From: an uncultured Rubrobacteraceae bacterium
GTDB taxonomy: Bacteria > Actinomycetota > Rubrobacteria > Rubrobacterales > Rubrobacteraceae
NCBI GenBank assembly: GCA_902805985.1
Contig: CADCUW010000232.1
Location: forward strand, 1-6,355
Length of the DNA stretch: 6,355 bases
Direction of reading: 5' to 3'
Below the pieces are notes generated by a model. That model was not told the origin of the DNA and made no database searches. It saw nothing but the letters and a program-made list of their open reading frames with translations. Below are positions 5,132 to 6,355 of the stretch, one piece after another. The translations under genes and the position numbers were made by a program. Numbering within the stretch: position 1 is the stretch's first letter; every line of letters begins with the position of its first letter.

Positions 5132-6355
5132 TGGCGACTCCTTTCTCGCGGGTTTCGGTAAGGCTCCGCCCGCGGCGAGTGGTCGAGGCGCGGCGCGTCC
5201 GCGCCTTCGCTAAGCGCCGCGGTGCCGTTGGCCCCCGTCGCAACGCCGCCGACGGCTTGCTCTTCTCGGATTCTCCGCCCCTCGAACAGCCCATCGAGGT
5301 ACGCCTCAAGGCCGGCGACATCCGTTGCCTTGCCCCGGTAGGCGATGTGCCCATCGGGCCGGATGAGGAACAGGCTCGATGTCTTGGCGCCGTAGCGTTC
5401 GTGCAGCCTACGGTTCTGCGCCGGAATCTGGTGGACGCCCACGGGCGCCGCGCAACGATCGAGCAGCTTCTCTATCTCCTCTCGGGCCGCCTCCAGCCGG
5501 GGATCGGGCCTTCTGCCCTCGAAGAGGAGCAGGTGGTGCCCCGTCCCCTCCAGCAGCTCGAAGAGGCTCCCTCCGGCGTCCGGTCCTGCCTCGAAGAGGC
5601 CGTAGGGCGCGCGATCGCCGGCCCTCGGCCCCTTCTTCGCCGCCCCGCCCTCGGCGACCGCCGGGCTTTCGCGGTAGCGGGTCCACAGTTGGGAGATGAA
5701 CCAGAAAGCCCCTCGGCGCAGAGGCGGCGTCAGCGACACGAGCCGGAAGAGGGGGGGAACCAGCAGGAGCTTGAGCCTCTGGACGAGCGGGCTGGTCGCT
5801 ACCTGCAAGGAGAAGCCCCGGTCCGAGCCGTTTAGGATGGAGCGGGCGAACGGCATCCGCTCGGCCTCGTAGGAGTCGAGCAGCGTCTCGCGGGCCTCGC
5901 CCTTCGCGACCAGCGCCAGCTTCCAGGCTATGTTGTAGGCGTCGCCGATGCCGGTGTTCATGCCCTGGCCGCCGGCCGGGGAGTGGATGTGGGCGGCGTC
6001 TCCCACGAGGAAGATGCGTCCGGAGCGGAAACGCTCGGCCATCCTGCGGTGGATGCGGTAGACGCTGGTCCAGCGCGCGTGCGCGATCTCGGTCCTCACG
6101 CCGCTGTACTTGTCGAAGACCTCCTGGACCTCTTCGGCCGTGATCTCCTCTTTGCCTTCGAGCCTCTCGGGCACGCTCCCGATGAGGCGGAAGCGCCCCT
6201 CTCCGGGCATCGGGAAGAACGCGTAGAAGCCCTCGCGAGTCAGGTCGATGTAGGCTTGGCGGGGGTCCAGCCCCGACTCCATCTCCACGTCGGCCAAAAA
6301 CAAGCTCTCCTCGTAGGTGTCGCCCTCGAAGCCCAGGCCCAGGGAACGGCGGATC
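5128..6355 (-). CDS. FAD-dependent monooxygenase (PheA/TfdB type), N-terminus beyond window
   Basis: This is a class A flavoprotein hydroxylase that would use NAD(P)H and O2 to hydroxylate an aromatic or polyketide-like substrate. The frame is open to the right edge, so the gene is partial. At least 408 codons are visible of a usual ~540, and the N-terminal GxGxxG FAD-binding segment is missing. The key visible feature is GRIFLVGDAAHIHSP with GGQGMNTGIGDAYNIAWKL, the second FAD-contacting motif (codons for the GDAAH block near 5990-6003). Next comes the DSYEAERMPFA helix typical of the family. The C-terminal third resembles the thioredoxin-like domain of phenol hydroxylases: G-D-R-A-P, a HLLLFEG strand, then FLIRPDGHIAYRG near 5340-5380. 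A hydrophilic tail of about 50 residues follows, longer than usual. A TTG at 6303 is internal, not the start. It is the first visible gene of the run and overlaps the next by ATGA. Confidence 0.9.
   Translation of the reverse strand, partial: IRRSLGLGFEGDTYEESLFLADVEMESGLDPRQAYIDLTREGFYAFFPMPGEGRFRLIGSVPERLEGKEEITAEEVQEVFDKYSGVRTEIAHARWTSVYRIHRRMAERFRSGRIFLVGDAAHIHSPAGGQGMNTGIGDAYNIAWKLALVAKGEARETLLDSYEAERMPFARSILNGSDRGFSLQVATSPLVQRLKLLLVPPLFRLVSLTPPLRRGAFWFISQLWTRYRESPAVAEGGAAKKGPRAGDRAPYGLFEAGPDAGGSLFELLEGTGHHLLLFEGRRPDPRLEAAREEIEKLLDRCAAPVGVHQIPAQNRRLHERYGAKTSSLFLIRPDGHIAYRGKATDVAGLEAYLDGLFEGRRIREEQAVGGVATGANGTAALSEGADAPRLDHSPRAEPYRNPRERSRQ
5138..5145 (-). promoter_or_regulatory. Ribosome-binding site inside the oxygenase 3' end
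   Basis: GAAAGGAG lies within the last codons of the oxygenase gene, 6 nt before the ATG at 5131 of the following gene. Together with the ATGA stop/start overlap it indicates translational coupling. Confidence 0.7.

Noticed and set aside
5095..5835. 246-aa plus-strand open frame opposite the oxygenase gene
   Set aside because: Antisense shadow. The minus-strand frame here carries the oxygenase C-terminal domain.

Overview
The window is very GC-rich, with strong G/C preference at third codon positions. Its genes resemble those of high-GC Actinobacteria. My best guess is a Rubrobacter-like (Rubrobacteria/thermoleophilic) lineage, but this rests on codon use and protein style, not on a marker gene.

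Left part (1-1381): one plus-strand gene for a MIP-family channel (aquaporin/aquaglyceroporin). Both NPA motifs are present, and there is an unusually long N-terminal extension carrying a small Cys/His module. Imperfect copies of a ~42-bp sequence lie on either side of the gene (77-118 and 1414-1455). Their differences look like those of a minus-strand coding tail.

Middle part (1382-2431): an accessory-looking scar. It holds the second repeat copy, a perfect 13-bp hairpin (1483-1520), a possible stray promoter, and a minus-strand remnant of a Tn3-family transposase. Only the N-terminal DUF4158-type region of the transposase (153 aa) survives. The 252 bp from 2180 to 2431 hold no gene I can support.

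Right part (2432-6355): a minus-strand, tightly packed three-gene run, read from right to left. First is an FAD-dependent aromatic-ring-type monooxygenase, whose N-terminus lies beyond the window edge. Next is a conserved protein of unknown function, joined to it by a 4-bp ATGA overlap. Last, 36 bp further on, is a six-helix YhgE/Pip (DUF3533/ABC-2-like) membrane protein. Its extracytoplasmic part consists of two different modules, each tandemly duplicated. The second and third genes share the same GAAAGGAG ribosome-binding core. The layout suggests one transcript linking oxidative modification of a small molecule to a membrane or export function. The substrate and the role of the middle protein are unknown.

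No tRNA, rRNA, CRISPR array or complete mobile element was found. The most noteworthy points are the duplicated A-A-B-B ectodomain, the operon with its uncharacterised middle protein, the Cys-module/aquaporin fusion with a non-standard predicted selectivity filter, and the repeat pair flanking the channel gene.
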